A stretch of DNA of 7,797 bases from Pseudomonadota bacterium (GTDB lineage Bacteria; Pseudomonadota; Gammaproteobacteria; Burkholderiales; Burkholderiaceae_D): positions 1 through 7,797 of the forward strand of contig JAEWBA010000410.1 in assembly GCA_023391395.1 (NCBI GenBank), in the 5' to 3' direction. Each line of letters begins with the position of its first letter. Within the stretch, counting starts at the first letter, position 1. The translations under genes and the position numbers were made by a program. The notes beneath the pieces are model-generated. The model had not been told where the DNA came from. It did no database searches and worked only from the letters and a program-made list of their open reading frames with translations. Positions 6,514 to 7,797 of this stretch are shown here, piece by piece.

Positions 6514-7284
6514 TTACAGGGAGTTGATGGTGTGACCACCGTCAACGGCAATGACAGAGCCGGTCATGAAGCGGGACGCCCCCGAAGCGAGCAGCAGCAA
6601 CGGGCCGTCGAGATCGTCGAGCGCACCAAGGCGGCGTTGCGGAATCCGTTTGATCAAGGCCTGGCCGGCGTCCGACGCAAAGAAGTCCGCATTCAGGTCG
6701 GTGGCGATGTAGCCGGGCGCAATCGCGTTCACGCGAATCCGGTAGCGCGCAAACTCGAGCGCCAGCGCCTTGGTTAGCTGGATCAGGCCGGCCTTGGCCG
6801 CCGCGTAGGCCGGTACCTGCTGCGCCACGCGCAAGCCGAGAATGGATGCGATGTTGATGATGCTGCCGGGCTGTTGCGTCTGCGTCAGAAGGCGCGCCGA
6901 TTCGCGCGCGATGCGCCATGCGCCATTCAGGTTGACATCGACCACAGCATTCCAGTCTTCGTCCTCGGTCTGAAGCGCCGGCTTGGATGTGGCGATGCCG
7001 GCATTGTTTACCACGATGCTCGGCGCCTCAAAAGTCTCGGTGATGCGCGCAAGCGCTTCGCGAACGCTCGCCGTGGAAGTGACATCCATCTCGAACGCTT
7101 GTGTCGCGTAGCCCTGGTCTCTCAGTTCGGCGGCCAGGCGCGTGCCGAGTTCAAGGCGCCGCCCAACCATCGCGACTTGCGCTCCCGAGGCAGCCAACGT
7201 GCGCGCGAAATGCAGGCCGAGGCCGGAAAAGGCTCCAGTCACCAGCGCCGTCTTTCCAGAAAGATCCACGCTTAACTTGTTCAT
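6514..7284 (-). CDS. Short-chain dehydrogenase/reductase (SDR), NAD(P)-dependent oxidoreductase
   Basis: A 256-residue classical SDR. The nucleotide-binding motif TGAFSGLG is at 16-23, with Asp67-Val for the adenine ring and NNAG at 93-96. The catalytic set is complete: Asn118, Ser147, Tyr160 and Lys164 (Tyr-x3-Lys). The substrate/cofactor loop APGYIATDL is at 189-197, and the family end motif SVIAVDGG at 243-250. After the second beta strand comes Gly-Arg-Arg (41-43) rather than an acidic residue, which tends to favour NADP(H); this is inference. It should interconvert a hydroxyl and a keto group on a small substrate; the substrate cannot be told. The start is ATG 7284, chosen because AAGGAGA (7295-7289) sits just before it. 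A longer frame to 7380 adds an Arg/Ala-rich stretch unlike an SDR N-terminus. It is the first gene of the minus-strand unit and divergent from the RidA gene. Confidence 0.92.
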   Translation of the reverse strand: MNKLSVDLSGKTALVTGAFSGLGLHFARTLAASGAQVAMVGRRLELGTRLAAELRDQGYATQAFEMDVTSTASVREALARITETFEAPSIVVNNAGIATSKPALQTEDEDWNAVVDVNLNGAWRIARESARLLTQTQQPGSIINIASILGLRVAQQVPAYAAAKAGLIQLTKALALEFARYRIRVNAIAPGYIATDLNADFFASDAGQALIKRIPQRRLGALDDLDGPLLLLASGASRFMTGSVIAVDGGHTINSL

Positions 7285-7288
7285 TGCG

Positions 7289-7295
7289 TCTCCTT
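7289..7295 (-). promoter_or_regulatory. Strong ribosome binding site that fixes the SDR start
   Basis: AAGGAGA on the minus strand lies four bases before ATG 7284. It decides between this start and the longer open frame reaching 7380. Confidence 0.75.
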
Positions 7296-7387
7296 GTGTG
7301 CGGGCGGCTGCTTGTCTGGCGGCCCGTCGTGCCGTAGGTGCATGCTCCTGAAAGCCCGCCTCATTCCTGCGCTGCAGCATCGAAATT

Positions 7388-7393
7388 ATTATA
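7388..7393 (-). promoter_or_regulatory. Candidate -10 box for the SDR operon
   Basis: The minus strand reads TATAAT, a perfect sigma-70 -10 hexamer, in a locally AT-rich patch. At 17 or 18 bases upstream there is only TGTCTA or CTGTCT, poor -35 matches, and there is no extended -10 TG. If real, this promoter probably needs an activator; its upstream region coincides with the repeated TAGACA half-sites. It would give a leader of about 95 bases before the SDR start. Confidence 0.45.
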
Positions 7394-7398
7394 CGTAT

Positions 7399-7435
7399 TA
7401 GACAAAAGTGTAGACAGTTGTGTCGGCATTGTCTA
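7399..7435. promoter_or_regulatory. Likely operator: repeated TAGACA/TGTCTA half-sites in the divergent promoter region
   Basis: TAGACAA (7399-7405) and its exact inverse TTGTCTA (7429-7435) flank a second direct copy, TAGACA (7411-7416). The three half-sites cover the -35 and reach the -10 of the RidA gene promoter, and sit just upstream of the candidate SDR -10. A single regulator bound here could control both directions. The half-site style would suit a dimeric regulator such as the GntR type, but no regulator gene is in the window, so the family is a guess. Confidence 0.5.
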
Positions 7436-7439
7436 TAGT
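7411..7439 (+). promoter_or_regulatory. Sigma-70-type promoter for the RidA-family gene
   Basis: TAGACA (7411-7416, 5 of 6 to TTGACA), a 17-base spacer, and TATAGT (7434-7439, 5 of 6 to TATAAT). Transcription would begin near 7446, leaving a short leader with GGAGG at 7461-7465. The -35 is itself one of the repeated half-sites, so a bound regulator should block polymerase. Confidence 0.6.
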
Positions 7440-7473
7440 CCTCTCACCAACGTTCATTTCGGAGGAACTTCAG

Positions 7474-7797
7474 ATGCAAATTCAGCGCTTCCATAGCAAC
7501 AACCGCATGAGCCAGACGGTGGTCTACAACAACTTCGTATTCCTGGCCGGGCAGGTCGCGGACGACACCGCATCCGATGTTGCCGGTCAGACAAAGCAGA
7601 TTCTCGACAAGATCGACAAGTTGCTGGCCGAGGTGGGCAGCGACAAGACGAAAATTCTTTCCGCCACCATCTGGCTGGCCGATCACAAGTCCTTTGGCGA
7701 AATGAATACCATCTGGGATGCATGGGTCCCCGAGGGGCATCCTCCCGCGCGGGCCTGTGTCGAATCCGCGCTCGCCTTCCCGCAATACACCGTCGAA
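7474..7797 (+). CDS. RidA (YjgF/YER057c/UK114) family enamine/imine deaminase, cut by the window end
   Basis: The first 108 residues of a protein that normally has about 115-130, so only a few C-terminal codons are missing. RidA proteins hydrolyse reactive enamine/imine intermediates, such as those from pyridoxal-phosphate enzymes or amino-acid oxidation, to 2-oxo acids and ammonia; they act as trimers in the cytosol. Seen here: an N-terminal strand pair with FLAGQVADD (23-31), the central KILSATIWLAD (60-70), and the active-site segment PPARACVE (90-97). Arg93 matches the catalytic Arg105 of E. coli RidA, and Glu108, the last visible residue, falls where its Glu120 should be. The start at 7474 is set by GGAGG at 7461-7465, eight bases upstream. 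It is transcribed divergently from the dehydrogenase/oxidoreductase unit and shares its control region, suggesting co-regulation. Some family members have other hydrolytic roles, so the substrate is open. Confidence 0.92.
   Translation, partial: MQIQRFHSNNRMSQTVVYNNFVFLAGQVADDTASDVAGQTKQILDKIDKLLAEVGSDKTKILSATIWLADHKSFGEMNTIWDAWVPEGHPPARACVESALAFPQYTVE

Noticed and set aside
6375..6551. Longer version of the 112-aa protein starting at 6551
   Set aside because: It would overlap the end of the SDR gene in another frame and has no good ribosome binding site, whereas ATG 6374 has GGAG five bases upstream.
7285..7380. N-terminal extension of the SDR to ATG 7380
   Set aside because: The added residues are Arg/Ala-rich and unlike SDR N-termini, while ATG 7284 has a strong ribosome binding site. 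The extension would also begin almost at the candidate transcription start.
7391..7398. ATACGTAT palindrome next to the TATAAT box
   Set aside because: Eight bases in an AT-rich promoter patch, with no further symmetry outside; too weak for an operator call by itself.
7444..7785. A 113-codon minus-strand frame over the RidA-family gene
   Set aside because: The plus strand encodes a well-conserved RidA protein with a proper ribosome binding site; the antisense frame is a shadow.

Overview
The window is GC-rich and densely coding, and reads as chromosomal DNA of a betaproteobacterium. Burkholderiales-like is my best guess, from protein style and codon use only; there is no rRNA or other lineage marker. 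No tRNA, rRNA, CRISPR array, integrase or insertion sequence is visible.

Left part (1-2268, + strand): the 3' end of a two-partner secretion (type Vb) locus. First comes the C-terminal end of a large secreted TpsA exoprotein of the filamentous-haemagglutinin type, with its last YDG repeat. Four bases later comes a complete TpsB outer-membrane transporter (FhaC/ShlB type, POTRA domains plus beta barrel). TpsB would export TpsA across the outer membrane.

Middle (2269-2507): a 239-base gap between two convergent transcription units. It holds what looks like the C-terminal scrap of a GNAT acetyltransferase on the minus strand, two short inverted repeats near the right edge, and no convincing T-tailed terminator.

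Right part (2508-7284, - strand): a probable operon, transcribed right to left. It contains a short-chain dehydrogenase/reductase, a possible 36-codon small ORF whose stop overlaps the next start (ATGA), an unrecognised 112-aa protein, and a very large single-chain indolepyruvate:ferredoxin oxidoreductase family protein. Divergent from it is a RidA-family enamine/imine deaminase (7474 to the window end, nearly complete). The shared 189-base intergenic region has a good promoter for the RidA gene and repeated TAGACA/TGTCTA half-sites that look like an operator.

Taken together, the right-hand genes suggest a regulated catabolic unit. A 2-oxo acid, perhaps an arylpyruvate from an aromatic amino acid, would be oxidatively decarboxylated to an acyl-CoA, with a dehydrogenase and an imine-clearing enzyme in support. 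The substrate cannot be read from the sequence. The least explained parts are the 112-aa protein and the coupled small ORF between the dehydrogenase and the oxidoreductase.
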